Positions 32,291 through 44,844 of a DNA stretch of 64,000 nucleotides are shown piece by piece; the first letter of the stretch is position 1; the number at the start of each line of letters is the position of its first letter. The notes below the pieces were generated by a model, which ran no database searches, was not told the origin of the DNA, and saw nothing but the letters and a program-made list of their open reading frames with translations. The translations under genes and the position numbers were made by a program. The DNA comes from Paguma larvata (Eukaryota; Chordata; Mammalia; Carnivora; Viverridae): the NCBI GenBank assembly GCA_030068075.1, contig CM057832.1:81342002-81406001 (forward strand). The letters are read 5' to 3'.

Positions 32291-32836
32291 GGACTTGCAC
32301 GAAGGCTTCTGAGAGGAGAGTGATAATTTCCGGACCGGGCTAAGATATGAGCCAGAGAACGACAGAAGAGCCAGTAGAAGTAAAGTACATAAATACATGG
32401 AGGAGAAAAGAAAGGAAAGGAGGTGGGGGAAAGAGAGAGAACCAAGAGAGAGAGAGACTGCCTGACTGCAGAGCGTCCTTCGAGGTTCGGGAAGCACGTG
32501 GGGTCCAACTTACAGTAGTTCACTGCTAACAAAGAAGTAGAGCTTGCATTAAACTTCCAGAGACTGGGATTTATTTAAAATAACAGTTCACTTCACGCAG
32601 TAAGTGGGAAACAGTACAAGAGCATAGTCCGTGAAATGGGATTGTACTTCCAGTCCCCAACCTGCAAAATCCCTTCTGTTTGGGATTCCAGGACTACTGG
32701 CTGGACATACAGACTTATGTGTCTGTCTGTCACTTTCATAGATTTATTATTCATGCATTTAACTTAACGGGAGTCACTTTTTCCTACTTGTATGTAGTTA
32801 GATTTTATTTTTCTTAAAACAGCTTGGAATTTTTTT

Positions 32837-33027
32837 TAAATGTTTATTTTTGAGAGAGAGTGTGTGGGGAGGGGCAGAGAGAGGGGGGACAGAGGATCCG
32901 AAGCAGGTAGGTAGGCTCTGTGTGCTGACAGCAGACAGTCTGATATGGGGCTCGAACTCATGAACCTTGAGATCATACCCTGAGCTAAAGTCGGAAGCTC
33001 AACCGACTGAGCCACCCAGGTGCCCCA
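32837..33027 (-). mobile_element. CAN-SINE, antisense, with target duplication
   Basis: Flanked by AGCTTGGAATTTTTT (from 32821) and GGCTTAGAATTTTTT (from 33029). Confidence 0.93.
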
Positions 33028-33829
33028 CGGCTTAGAATTTTTTAATGGGCTAGGATTCTATTATATAGATGTGAAAGGCTAGAACTTGAAATTATTTAGT
33101 GAGGGGTGACAGCCGCCAATGTGGCCCGGGCACAGTTGCCCCACTGACCTAGCCCACACAGAGGCAAGCTGCTCCCCGTGTCCCTCTAATACCTAATGTT
33201 TAGTGTCTACGAGGGCGATAGCCTTTTGAGATTCAGCAGATTTCATGTCCTTGAGGTTTCTTAGTTATTTCCTGTTGGCTCTCAAAAGTGCCAGGGTGAG
33301 AGGAGAAAGCAGCCAAGCATTATTGCCCATATTATTGGCTGAATTCTAAGGATGCCGTGAAGGAAACTGGGTTGTTTTCACTTACTGGAGAACAGACTCC
33401 CTCTGAATAGGATAACGTACCTTAGAAAGTCTCTGCGATCTGTAACCCGAGATTGGCTACAGTCTACCAAAACCTTGACCAAAGACTCCTAGACTAGTGG
33501 GTAGGAATGATTTCTTACCGTTATTTTCATCTGTGACTGTGGGTATTACCGTGAAAGAAGCAGCCATTTGAAGCCATGCCCCGTTCATTGCTGTTTCTTA
33601 GGCTAGCAGGATCATTTTTAGTGCAGCAAAAAAAGGAAAAAGAAAAGTGAGCATTTTTGATTATAAATAACAGTGAATTAATAGCAACTATTCAGCATTA
33701 TCTCCATGGTGTTCCATTTTTAATTTTAGTGTCAAATAGATCTTAATTTTTGGAATTACCAACTGACTTTAAAAAGTCTCACATAGGCGTTCTTCCTCTT
33801 CGAAATTCACATTCCTCTGTTTTATTTTT

Positions 33830-34055
33830 TTTTTTAATTTTTGTAACGGCTTTTATTTTTTATTTTTGAGAGAGAGAGCGGAGTGCAAGTGAGGGAGGGG
33901 CAGAGAGAGAGAGGGAGACACAGAATCCGAAGCAGGTTTTAGGCTCTGAGCTATCAGCGCAGAGCCTTGCTCGGGGTTGGAACCCACGGACCGTGAGATC
34001 ACGACGGCCTGAGCCGAAGTCGGACGCTTAACCACCTGAGCCAGCCAGGCACCCC
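33830..34055 (-). mobile_element. CAN-SINE, antisense
   Basis: Full length, ending GAGCCAGCCAGGCACCCC. Confidence 0.92.
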
Positions 34056-34554
34056 GGTTTTGTTTTACATTCTGCTTTTCCTTCAGCCTCGGTGCAGCCA
34101 GTCAGAGGCCGTTTCTCGCATGGCTCACGCTGAGGTCTGCGGAGTTCTCGGCCTCCCCTTTTCTGGGCACAGCTGTCAGGTGAAGGGTTGCATTGTAGGT
34201 TGTCTGGCACATGTGTGTCCTTTGTAAGTAGGGACCTGAATGTTATCGCCCCTGGGGCCCTCCCTTCAGGGAGCACCCCGCACTTCCACACAGACTCGCA
34301 GTCACACTCCCTCGCATGAGACCGCCTCCTACTGTCTCTGGCCTCCCCCCTGCTGCCCGGCCTCCTGTGGCCCGCGGCCTGGGTTCACTCACCTGTCTCC
34401 TGTTGGAAGGCTCAGTCCCGTCTGTGTCTGATAATGACGGGACCTCCCTCCTCCAACTTCGCTTCTTTTCCTTCACAGTAATTTTTTCCTCGAGCATACA
34501 CACACACAGAGAGAGCACATGCTGAGTTTAGATTTTTTTTTTAAATAAACTTTA

Positions 34555-34855
34555 TTCTTTAGAGCAGTTCTAGGTTCACATCGTCATGAAGAGGAAGCCA
34601 CAGAGACTTTCCGTATGCCCCTGTCCCCACACATGCACAGCTTCCCCTGCCGTCGACATCCCCCGCCAGAGCAGGACACTTGGTACAGTTGAACCTGTGT
34701 GGACGTGTCAGCACTACCTGAACTTTGTAGTTTACATGAGGATCCTGTCCTGGTGTTGTGCGTTCTGTGGGTTTGGACAAATTTATGATGATCTATACAC
34801 ACCACTATAGTGTCATGCAGAGTTGTTTCACTGACCTAAAAACCCTGTGCGGAGT
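34555..34855 (-). mobile_element. L1M 3' UTR fragment, antisense
   Basis: GCAGTTCTAGGTTCACATCG, CCCCACACATGCACAGCTTC and GTGGGTTTGGACAAATTTAT are in the order of reversed L1M 3' UTR. Confidence 0.7.
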
Positions 34856-34877
34856 TATTTAAATTTAAAATAACATT

Positions 34878-35080
34878 CCAGGGGCACCTGGGTGGCTCAT
34901 TCGGTTATGCATCTGACTTTGGCTCTGGTCATGATCTCACAGTTTGTGAGTTCGAGCCCTGCATCAGGCTCTGTGCTGACGGCTCAGAGCCTGGAGCCTG
35001 CTTCAGATTCTGTCTCTCCTTCTGTCTCTCTGTCCTTTTCTCACTTGTGATTTCTTTCTCAAAAATAAACAAACATTAAG
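34878..35080 (+). mobile_element. CAN-SINE, sense, with target duplication
   Basis: Perfect direct repeats AAAATAACATT at 34867-34877 and 35081-35091. Confidence 0.95.
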
Positions 35081-35745
35081 AAAATAACATTTTTATTTTT
35101 ATCTTTGCTGTTTTCCATTGTACAGAAAGAAGCACTTCATTTAAATGAATACCCAAAGCATTTCATCTGAATTGCCTTGAGGATTCGCTTTTGAAGGATT
35201 ATGGCTGCCGCCATGAGTTGAGCTCCATTGATTTTAGACAGAGCTCTCAATTTTTAATAGAAGAGACAATGCAGATACTTGTTTTTAGAAAGGCTTTCGA
35301 TAAAAATATTCCCCAATTTTACTTTCACAGTCAGGGAAGTTTCTAGAATGTCGTACAGAACAAAACTCTTTACGCCGAAGCTACAGTTGGAGGCTTGAAT
35401 ATAAAAAGAGGCGTGGTGCCGATCATTTAGTATCCGTCAGTTTAGATAGGATCTCACTCAAGTTTATTTCTTCCGAGAGCCGTCTTTACTTGCATGGCAG
35501 ACGCGGAAATTAATTGGGATAGAAATTCTCTGTAGATAGTATTTCCGTAGAGCAGTGACGGCAGCAAGGTACACAGGGAGTAGCCTTCTGGTCTTACTTT
35601 GGCCCAAAAGAAAACCGAGAAAACATCTAGAGCCACAGACAAGACAAATCCAAGGTTTCAACCACAAAGTCGTGTGTAACAGCATTTGCAAAAGGCATGC
35701 AAACGTTTCGATAGGCTTACATCTTTATCTCCTTTGTGAAAATCA

Positions 35746-35855
35746 TCTTCGGGGCAGGGGACTGTGTTTTGTTCATCCCTGTGTCCACGTGCACAGCACA
35801 GCATGTTACGCAGCTTTACAGAAGCGATCGTACACTGTTGCTGAATAAGTGAATG
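35746..35855 (+). mobile_element. L2 LINE 3' end
   Basis: GGGGCAGGGGACTGTGTTTTG...GTTGCTGAATAAGTGAATGG is the L2 3' terminus pattern. Confidence 0.5.
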
Positions 35856-35884
35856 GTGGTAGTTACCTTGGAAGTTGTGTTTTA

Positions 35885-36124
35885 TTTTTTATTTTATTAA
35901 AAAAAATTTTTTTAATGTTTGTTTTCTGTTTGTGAGAGAGAGAGAGAGAGAGAGAGAGTATGAGCAGAGGAGGGTCAGAGAGAGAGGGAGAAACAGAATC
36001 TGAAGCAGGCTCCAGGCTCTGAGCTGTCAGCACAGAGCCTGACGTGGGGCTCAAACTCACCAGCCGTGAGATCATGACCCTGAGCTGAGTCAGACGCTTA
36101 CCGACTGAGCCATCCAGGCGCCCC
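35885..36124 (-). mobile_element. CAN-SINE, antisense, with target duplication
   Basis: Flanks GAAGTTGTGTTTTA (35871-35884) and GAAGTTATGTTTTA (from 36126). Confidence 0.94.
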
Positions 36125-36156
36125 AGAAGTTATGTTTTAAAACACTAGACTAGTGG

Positions 36157-36356
36157 GGGCGCCTGGGTGGCTCAGTCTGGTTAAGCATCCATCTCTTGAT
36201 TTTGCCTCAGGTCATCATCTCATGGTTTGTGGGATCAAGCCTCGGTTTAGGCTCGGTACGGACAGTGTGGTGCCTGCTTGAGATTCTCTCTCTTCCTCTC
36301 TTTCTCTCTGTCTGCCCCCTCCATAAAAATAAATAAAACAAAATAAAAGGTTAAAG
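36157..36356 (+). mobile_element. CAN-SINE, sense, with target duplication
   Basis: Direct repeats CACTAGACTAGTGG (36143-36156) and CACTAGGCTAGTGG (36357-36370). Head-to-head with the preceding SINE. Confidence 0.95.
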
Positions 36357-36529
36357 CACTAGGCTAGTGGCCATGAGCCCATTTGTGGATGTCAGACAGT
36401 GAGATCATTGATGTTCAGTGTGCATTTTTCTTTTGCTGGTATTTTTTAAATGTATCTGAATTTTCGAAATGCTAAAAATCCGAACATAATTTAACAGCTC
36501 AAAGTGTAACTCACGTGCTGTATAACTCC

Positions 36530-37340
36530 TGTGTTTAAAGGGCACAACTCAGTTGTTTTTTTAGTAAATTCGCAGTTGTGCAACCATCACCAGACTCTAA
36601 TTGTGGAACATTTTTGTCTCCTCCTAAAATGAAACTCTGTCCATTAGCAGTCACTGCCTCTCCCCTACTCCCCCTGCCAGCCCTAGGTAACCACTGTGTG
36701 TTTTCTGTCCACATAGATTGCCTACTCTGGAAATTCTGTGTTTTTAGATCCCGCCCATAAATGAAATCATGTATGTGACTTCTGTGTCTGGCTTCTTTCA
36801 CTTATCCTGATGTTAGCAAGGTTTATCCATATGGTAGCATACATTATTCACTCATTTTTAAATTAAAGTTTATTTTGAGAGAGAGAGAGAGAGAGAGAGA
36901 GAGCAAGCAGGGAAGGGACAGGCAGAAGGGGAGAGAAAATCTCAAGCAGGCTCTAGCCTGATACGGGGCTCAGTCTCACAACTGTGAGATCGTGACCTAA
37001 GCCGAAATCAAGAATTGGACGCTCAACTGACTGGCCACCCAGGTGCCCCTTCATTTTCTAAATTAATATTCCGTTATATGCATATATCCTATTTTTTTCA
37101 TCAGCTGATGGACATTTCAGGTTGCTTACACTTTTTGGCTCTTAGAGGTAATTTCTTCTAGAACGTTCTTGTACCAGTTTTTGTATGACATGCATTTCAT
37201 TTTCTTAGGTATATACCAAGTAGTCTCAATTGCTGAGTCATGTGGTAGCAGTATGTTTTTTAACCTTTTGAGGAACTTTTGAGAATGTTTTCCAAAGAGG
37301 CTGCACTGTTTTACATTCCCACAAAGAAGGTATGAGGATT
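36530..37340 (-). mobile_element. L1M 3' region, antisense, split by SINE
   Basis: CAGTTGTGCAACCATCACCA, TAAATGAAATCATGTATGTG, CAGCTGATGGACATTTCAGG and GCTGCACTGTTTTACATTCC are reversed L1 3' UTR and ORF2-end motifs. Confidence 0.7.
36858..37049 (-). mobile_element. CAN-SINE, antisense, inside L1
   Basis: CATTTTTAAATTAAAG and CATTTTCTAAATTAA flank it. Body has a long (GA)n run. Confidence 0.9.
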
Positions 37341-37377
37341 CCAGAAAATTCAAACTTGTTTGTTTTATTGCTTGTTA

Positions 37378-37578
37378 TTTTTTTTAAAGTTTATTTATTT
37401 ATTTTGAGAGCGAGAAAAAGAGAGAAGAGTGCAAGTGGGGGAGGGGTGGAGGGATTGGATCCCTAGCAGGGTCTGCTCTGTCAGCAGGGGGACCCTGACC
37501 TGTGGCTCAAACTCACGAACCATGAGATCATGACCTGAGTTGAAATCAAGAGTCAGATGCTTGACTAACTGAATCACC
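37378..37578 (-). mobile_element. CAN-SINE, antisense, diverged
   Basis: Altered head (GAATCACCCGAAC). Adjacent to the next SINE in the same orientation. Confidence 0.85.
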
Positions 37579-37596
37579 CGAACTTAAGTTTTTACA

Positions 37597-37809
37597 TTTT
37601 TTTAATGTTTAATTTTGTGAGAGAGAGCACGTGCACTGCGAGCACGGGAGGGGCAGAGAGAGAGGGAGACACAGAATCTGAGGCAGGTTCCGGGCTCTGA
37701 GCTGTCAGCACAGAGCCCGAGGGAGGGTGGGGGCTAGAATTCATGAACTTCGAGATCATGATCTTAGCCGAAGTCAGATGCTAAACCGACTGAGCCACCC
37801 AGGCGCCCC
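37597..37809 (-). mobile_element. CAN-SINE, antisense
   Basis: Full length. Flanks AAGTTTTTACA and AAGTTTTTTTA suggest a target duplication. Confidence 0.93.
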
Positions 37810-38564
37810 AAGTTTTTTTAAAATTAAAAGGTAAAGTGCCTTCATCCTGGTAAACGTTACAGATGAAAACCCCAGTGAGAGTCTCCTTGGTGACCAGAAG
37901 TTTATATCATGGAGGATCCTCTAGGTTTGCATTTTATTTTCACTGGAGATATGTTAATATCGAGTCTCTTAAAATGTTTCCTCTTTTACTTTGTTGTCAC
38001 CTAGTTTTTAGTGAAAGGAATGGTGTTTGAAGAGGTAGACCACAGAGGACCTGGTGACAGGCTTTCTTTGCTGTATTTTGGCTAAAGCAACTCTTCAGAC
38101 CTTGGGTGACAAGTGTTTCCTCAGAATAAGGGAGAGAGAATTCTGTTGCCTTAGAAACTTGGCAAAAATAATTTTTGTCATTAGATTCCTAAACATGAAG
38201 AACCACCATCGCTTTGGTGGAACACAAAAGAGAAAAGCCGAGGGTTGGGAACCCCTGTCCTCCATATTCCAGTGGGAAAAGGGTATGGTTCACAGACTGT
38301 CTCAGAATGTCCTGCCGATAGCTGGTCACAGCAGTAGGTATTGACATTTGCTGTCATGGGAAGCACTTGAGTGTCTGAAAGCTCACGTGTGTCCCTGTTT
38401 CGCTCGCCTACTCTGCATCGTCCCCCGAGTCCTTGGAACCGTGGATTCCCGGTTAACTGCTGATTCCAGGGTCCTGGCCATTGACCACCCCCCTCACCAC
38501 TCACTATGCTTTGGGTCTTGTGGATACCTTTCTGTCCCTTCTGTTGTTTCGTTTAACTAACTTT

Positions 38565-38775
38565 AAAACGTTTTTATTGTGTCAAAATACACACAGCATA
38601 AAATTGACCATTTTGACTCTTGTCAGCGTGCAGTTTTGTGGCCTGAGGCACCCTCACGCGGCTGTGCAGCCGTCCCCACCATCTGTCTCCAGAGCTTTTT
38701 CTCATCTTCCCAAACAGAAAGCCTGTCCCCACCAGGCGGTAACTCCCCACTCGCTCCCTCTCATTAACTGACTTG
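38565..38775 (-). mobile_element. L1M 3' UTR fragment, antisense
   Basis: TCAAAATACACACAGCATAA, AATTGACCATTTTGACTC and GCGTGCAGTTTTGTGGC are reversed L1 3' UTR motifs. Confidence 0.6.
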
Positions 38776-39884
38776 TGACTCCAGACAGCCTGTTTCGCTG
38801 GCGCAGCTGTCTCCGAAGCTGCTTGGTCTTCGCAGTCATCTGTAGGCCACAGCAGATAAGATGGTCCCTTTTATCTCTGTCCGCATCCTTTCTTTCTCCT
38901 CTTCTTCGCCCGGCCCCTCACGTGCCGCTTCATTGCAGACTTCTCTCTTTGTTTTACACGCTGCTCTAATCCATAGCTCCGCGGTAATGAGGACTGATGC
39001 TTCTCAAAGGACTGAGGTCCAGAGACAGGGGTCCAGGGGAGTGTCCGCTGGCACCCCCTGCAGGACACTACAAATTCTGCACCTCTGCCGGGAGGTCTCT
39101 ACTCCTCGCAGTGTTCCCTGCGGTGCTGGGGAGCAAGGGGGGCAGGGTAGGGACGCCTGTGGGACCTGTGGCTCGGGCCACCATTTCATTGGTTCTTGAC
39201 TTGTCAGAGTCCTTTTTGTTGTCACAGGCAGCCATGTAGTGCAGATCCGTTTCTGTTCCAGCCTCTGTCTCTTAATTTTCAACTTACAAAAGAATTCAAT
39301 GTGACAACCTTTTTGACTCCCCTAAGAAAATTCACATAAATGTTGATCCCCGTTGGTGAACCAAAGTACAGTTCAAACGCAGTCGACTCTAGTCTCCTAT
39401 GTCTGTTGACAGACTTCACAATCATTAATTTGGTCTGAATTTGTACAAGCCCACTGAACATGCTTTTCAGGAAAAAAAAATGCACAAGAAACTCTTAAGT
39501 CCACGATGAATAACTGGTTTCTTGTCAAAAGAAAATATCGAGTCAGTATTCTAGTAATAGCAGATTTTTCTGATGCTTATTGGTGTTAAGAATTCTTAAG
39601 AATTGCTTCAGCCATCCAATACCAGTTCCTTGTATATTAACAGATGACTATTGATCTCAGCACTTGTAAAAACTACTGTTTTTGCACTACCCCTTAACTC
39701 TGGTTCTGAGTTTTTGAGATTTATCTAAAACATAGACTCCGAGTAAATTCAGGGAAGCAGATTGGATATATCAAACACTAATATGTTTGCTGAACGGCAT
39801 TGAATTATCTTGGTTGGTGAGTCTGCTTTCTGAACAAGATTCTCTCCTTCCTTCCCTTTCTTCCTTCTGTTTTTTTTTTTTAAA

Positions 39885-40450
39885 CTAGTTTTTCATTCAT
39901 TCGGCAAATGTTCATCCTGCAACTGCATTGAGTCAGACCCTTTTCTAGGCATGGGATAGACAGCGGCATGTAAAAAGCGTGGGCCTCAGGCAGATCTTAC
40001 ATACCCAGCAGGGGAGACAGGTCATAAATAAGGACACTGGTACATACAAGATATTTTCAGAAAGCGTCCAGAGCTGTGAGGAAAAGCAAAATAACATGAC
40101 GATCGTGTCCGAAGGGACAGTGGCTGTTTGATAGGGTAGTTCAGGAAAGGGAGCCTCTCTACGGGGAGTGAATGGAAGCTAGTCCTGAGTGATAGTGAGC
40201 CCTTGTGGTCAAGGCCTGGGGCAAGAGACTTCTAGGCCGAGTGCACGGTGAGGGGAGAGAGCTTGCCTGGAATAGGAAGGAGGCCCGTGTGTCAAAAGCA
40301 GGGGCTGGCATCGCTGGGGACCACATCTCCGGGGCTTTATAGGACGGGAGAGAGTCGGGGTTTTATTAGGAGTGCAATGGGAAGTCACTGGAGTGTTGAA
40401 GCACCGAGCGGCGGGATCTGATTTACTTTCTCGTAGGGTCTCCGTGTAGT
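39885..40450 (-). mobile_element. L2 LINE 3' region, antisense
   Basis: TTCATTCATTCGGCAAATGT at the left is the reversed L2 end. GGGGAGACAGGTCATAAAT, GGGTAGTTCAGGAAAGGGAGCC-like and GGGATCTGATTTAC follow in L2 order. Confidence 0.65.
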
Positions 40451-40704
40451 TTGAAGGGGAGGAGCGGGTCAGAGATGGAAGTGAAGGCTGCAGGCGCCCA
40501 GGCGGGGGGAGGGCTGCTTGCACTGGGGCGGGGGTAGTAGAGATGGAAAGAAATGGTGGCACAGGCGGTCTCTTTGGGAGGTAGATTTACCCGCAGCTTT
40601 GGGGGATATTGTGGACGGCACTCCCTCCAGAGAGTGGCTGCCGCATCCTGGCCAGTAGTAGGCTGTTGTGGGCGCCTTACCAGCCTGAAAGGTGAAGCGT
40701 TGGT

Positions 40705-41285
40705 GTGGTCATTAGAGTCATGGCCCCCCGAGAAATGCCACACCCCGGTCCCTGGGACCTGTGCAGATGTCACCTTTGATGGCGGATGCGATGAAGTCAG
40801 GCATCTTGGGATGGGGAGGTGGTCCAGGATTTTTCAGGCGGGTCTGCCCTGGTGGCGTGAATCGGGAGCACTGGAGAAGCCTTCCCGGCTGCCCCCGGAG
40901 ACGCCCCAGGGGAAGGAGCTGCAGGAGGGCTTCGGAGCAGGAGCCTTGACCCTTGCGGGCTTTGGAGGTGGAAGAAGGGGGCCGCGCCCAAGAGTTCGGG
41001 AGGCCTCTAGGAGCTTGGGACAGCCCCTCAGCTGACAGCCAAGCAGGGACAGGGGACCTCGGTCCTCCAACTGCCGGGAACTGAGCTCTGCCAGCACCCC
41101 GACTGGGCAAGGCCCTGAGCCCTCCCCGGGAGCCTGCTGAAGAGAACACAGCCCTGTGGACGCCTTGCTTTTGTCCCAGAGAGACTCGTATTAGACTTTG
41201 GGCCCACAGAGCTGTAAGATGATAAGTTTGTGTTGCTCTAAGCTGCTAAGTTTGTGGTAATTGTTCTATAGCAATAGAAAACAAG
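40705..41285 (+). mobile_element. MLT1-like MaLR LTR, sense
   Basis: Left part ATTAGAGTCATGGCCCCCCG...CCCTGGGACCTGTGCAGATG and right end GCTGTAAGATGATAAGT...GTTTGTGGTAATTGTTCTAT match the layout of an ancient MaLR solitary LTR. No coding region is attached and no function is implied. Confidence 0.6.
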
Positions 41286-41287
41286 TA

Positions 41288-41400
41288 CGGTTTGTAATCA
41301 CCTTTCTTCTTCTGTTAGTGAGGTTGAACCTTTTTTCATGTTTAAGGGCCATTTGTAACTTCTGTTTATGTCCTTTGCCTGTTTCTCTGTTGAAGCCCCC
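41288..41400 (-). mobile_element. L1 ORF2-end fragment, antisense
   Basis: GTGAGGTTGAACCTTTTTTC and TATGTCCTTTGCCTGTTTC are reversed L1 motifs. Confidence 0.5.
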
Positions 41401-41507
41401 ACATCTAGGCGTCCGTCATTCATTACGGAGATGGGTCCTCTGTGATGTGAGGTGCAGTCCCGAGTTCCCCCCACTGCCTGGTGTTTCGAACCCTGAGGCC
41501 AGCTGGG

Positions 41508-41712
41508 GACAGACTGTTAAGCATCCCGACTTTGGCTCAGGTCATGATCTCACGGTTCGTGAGTTTGAGCCCCATGTCCGGCTCTGTGCTGACAGCTCAG
41601 AGCCTGGAGCCTGCTTCAGATTCTGTGTCTCCCTCTATCTCTGCTCCTCCCCCACTCCTGCTCTGTCTCTGTTTCTCTCTCGAAGATAAGAACAAACATT
41701 AAAAAATATTTA
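41508..41712 (+). mobile_element. CAN-SINE, sense, head-damaged
   Basis: Begins at ACTGTTAAGCATCC, so the CGCCTGGG head is missing. Tail ACAAACATTAAAAA then (CAA)n. Confidence 0.9.
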
Positions 41713-41734
41713 AAAACAACAACAACAACCCTAA

Positions 41735-41880
41735 GATCCAGAGTCTGAGACCTGGCTCAGGTACCTGCCACCTCTCTGATTCTGAGCAGTTTGCTTCCCT
41801 TCGTCTGTTTCTTCATTTGTGAGATGGAGGGAGTAACCATGGATGCCCGGTTTACGGCGCTCCCCTAAGAAGCGTATGCG
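41735..41880 (+). mobile_element. MIR SINE, sense
   Basis: CAGAGTCTGAGACCTGGCTC, CTTCCCTTCGTCTGTTTC and TGTGAGATGGAGGGAGTAAC follow MIR order. Confidence 0.55.
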
Positions 41881-42114
41881 ACGGGACCTTGTCAACCATG
41901 AGAAAGCACAGACGTGGTTAGTACTCCAGTCTCAGCTATGGATGGGGGGAGCGGGGCAGTGAGCCTGGGGTCAGTCCGTCCTAAAGCCATGACCTGGTTT
42001 TTTGCCCAGACGAAGTCACATGAACCGATAGGACAAGGGTGATGCCTCTGGGTGAGGGTTATGTACACATTTCCCTCCACCCCACCTGCACCCTCGCTGC
42101 CAGGAATCTCCAGG

Positions 42115-43727
42115 GTGCATCTTAAATATAATTTACATAGAGCGGTATATTATTTTCAGGTGTACAGTGTAATGGCTCAGCATTTCTCTACACTGCGTGC
42201 GCTCTCGATCTCCTTCACCTCTTTCACCCGTTGCCCACCCCCTCAACCATCTCTGTTCTCTGTAGTTAAATGTCTGGTTCTCTGTTAACCTCTGTTTTTC
42301 TTTGTTTTGTTTCTTAAATCCCACATGAGTGAAATCATACGGTATTTGTCTTTCTATGAAAGACTTCTTTCCCTTAACATTATATTCTCTAGATGCCTTC
42401 ATGTTGCTGTAAGTGGTAAGATCTTTCTTTTTATGACTGAGTAATATTCCATTGATAATATACCACATCTCTATCCACTCCTCAATCGATGCCCACTTGG
42501 GTTGCTTCCATGTCTTGGCTGTTGTACATGATGCTGCAGTAAACATCAGGATGCATCTGTCTTTTTGGTACACGCAAGACTGGAATCACTGGCTCATAGG
42601 GTAGTTCTGTTTTTGATTTTTTGAGGAACCTCCGTACTGTTTTCCACCGTGGCGGCACCAGTGTGCGTTGCCACCCACAGTGCACCAGGCTTCCTTTTTC
42701 TCCACATCCTTGTCGACACCTGTTGTTTCTCGTGTTTTTGAATTTAGCCCTTCTGACAGGCGTGAGGTGATAGCTCATTATGGTTTTGATTTACGCATTC
42801 CCGATGAGGGATTGTTGACCGTCTTTCCATGTGTGTGTTGGCCATCTGGATGTCTTCCTTGGAAAACCATGTCCAGGAAGGTCTTCTAACCATTTAGAAA
42901 TAAGATTCTCTGGGGTTTTTTTGGTGTTGAGTTGTGTAAGTTCTTTACATAATTTGGATAGTAATCCCTTATTGGACATATCATTTGTAAATATATTCTC
43001 CCATTCAGTAGGTTGGGTTTTTGTTTCCTTGATCGTTGCCTTTGCTCTGCAGAAGGTTTTTATTTGAGTTTTTGTGGATGGTGTAAGAAAGCGGTCCAGT
43101 TTTCCCAACACCTGTTTATTGACAGGACTGTCTCTTTTTTTAAATTTTTTAATGTTTATTTTTGAAAGAGAGAGAGAGACAGTGTGAGCAGAGGAGAGGC
43201 AGAGAGAGAGACACAGAATCTGAAGCAGGCTCCAGGCTCTGAGCTGTCAGCTCAGAGCCCAACGTGGGGCTCGAACTCACGAACCTCGAGATCATGATCT
43301 GGGCCGAAGTCGGCCACTTAACCGACTGAGCCACCCAGGCGTCCCAGGGCTGTCTTTTCTCATTGCCTATTTTCTGCTTTGTCGAAGATTGGCTGTATAA
43401 TTGTGGGTTTACTTCTGGGCTGTCTCGTTTCATTGATCTAGGTGTCTCTTTTTGTACCAGTCTCGTGCTGTTTTAATTACTATAGCTTTGTAGTATATCT
43501 TGAAATCCGGGATGGTGATAACCTCCAGCTTTGGTTTTGTTTGTGTTTTTTTTTTTTTCCCAAGGTTTTGTTGGTTATTTGGGGTCTGCTGTGGATCCGC
43601 AAATTTTAGAATTATTTTTTCTAGTGTGAAAATTGGTATTCTGATGGGGATTGCATTGAATCTGTAGATCGCTGTGTGTAGTATGGACATTTTAACAATA
43701 TTGGTTCTTCCAATTCAGGGGTCTTCC
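42115..43727 (-). mobile_element. L1 ORF2 C-terminal region and 3' UTR, antisense
   Basis: Translated on the minus strand in several frames it gives recognisable L1 ORF2 pieces: [40 protein letters not shown] and TAKTWKQPKWASIEEWI, in that order. The 3' UTR lies at the left. It is broken by frameshifts, stops and the SINE at 43134-43344, so it encodes nothing functional. Confidence 0.85.
43134..43344 (-). mobile_element. CAN-SINE, antisense, inside L1
   Basis: Flanks CAGGACTGTCT (43123-43133) and CAGGGCTGTCT (43345-43355). Confidence 0.95.
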
Positions 43728-43938
43728 TTTTAAAAAAAAATTTAATATTTCTCTATTTTTGAGAGAGAGAACACGAGCAGGGGAGGGGCAGTGAGAGAGG
43801 GAGACACAGAGACTGAAGCAGGCTCCAGGCTCTGAGCCGTCAGCGCAGAGCCTGACGCGGGTCTTGAACCCATAAACCGTGAGATCATGACTTGAGCTGA
43901 CGTCAAACGCTTAACTGACTGAGCCACCGAGGCGCCCC
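43728..43938 (-). mobile_element. CAN-SINE, antisense
   Basis: Abuts the 5' side of the L1 fragment. Ends GAGCCACCGAGGCGCCCC. Confidence 0.93.
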
Positions 43939-44844
43939 TAGAAGTTTTTATTTTTAAAAACACTCCCAAATGTGTGTTGAACCTAAACAGTTTTTGAAAA
44001 CAAAATGTTTAAAAATGAACTGCGTCAGATGTTTTGGTGAGGGGCCGAGCTCAAGGCCACCACTCTGGTGCACGCACGCCAGAGGCCGTGGCCGTGGATG
44101 GGGACGGGATGGGTGGAGCGCAGCGCACAAACCTCATTAGCGAGCCCGAGCCTCCCTGGGACCGCCCGGCGAGCCGCCCCGGGAGCCGCTGCCGCCTCTG
44201 AGCCCCGGCCGTGCTCTTGATGGGTTTCCCTTATCATCTGCGCCTCGGTTTTTATCGGAGCGATGGAATTATGAGTTACAGGAGAAGAGGAGTAAGAAGC
44301 ACATCAAAGAACTTTCTTGTGGCTTCTGAATAAGGGGCCTTATTGGTCTAGGGCTGCTCGCTTTGGGTGTGCTGTTTTCATCTGAAGCACCTGGGGTTTG
44401 TTTTTCTCTAAAAGATGTAGATAATCTAGAGAGAATCCAGGGGAAGGACAACAAAAATGATGGATGGCTTGGAGAGAAGGAGAATAACAGTCTATAAATA
44501 TTTGAAAGGTAATATAAAAGGGGAGAGAGATTATTTACAGCAGCGGGGAGGAGTTTGACAGGGAACACAAGCTTGCATCCAGGAGCAGGGGAAAATTGGG
44601 TAGAACTGAAAAGACCAAGCATTATAAGGGTGATTAAGCAAAGAAATGCAATTCTCACATTAGTTCATGTTGCCAGGGGCCCCGATGGCAGGAATAAGTA
44701 CTGTTTCTGAAGCAGGATCCACGCACGACCGTGAATAATGTTTTCCTAATTCTCCCAGGGGCAGGGAGGGCAGCGCTTTTGTTCTTTGCCTTCTGAGCGT
44801 GTACTTTGATTCCCCGCTCCCTGACTTCGTGTTTTCAGAGGTGG

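Noticed and set aside
42133..43690. Reverse-transcriptase-like gene on the minus strand
   Set aside because: Clear L1 ORF2 similarity, but only the C-terminal part remains, with frameshifts, stops and a SINE inside. A dead retrotransposon.
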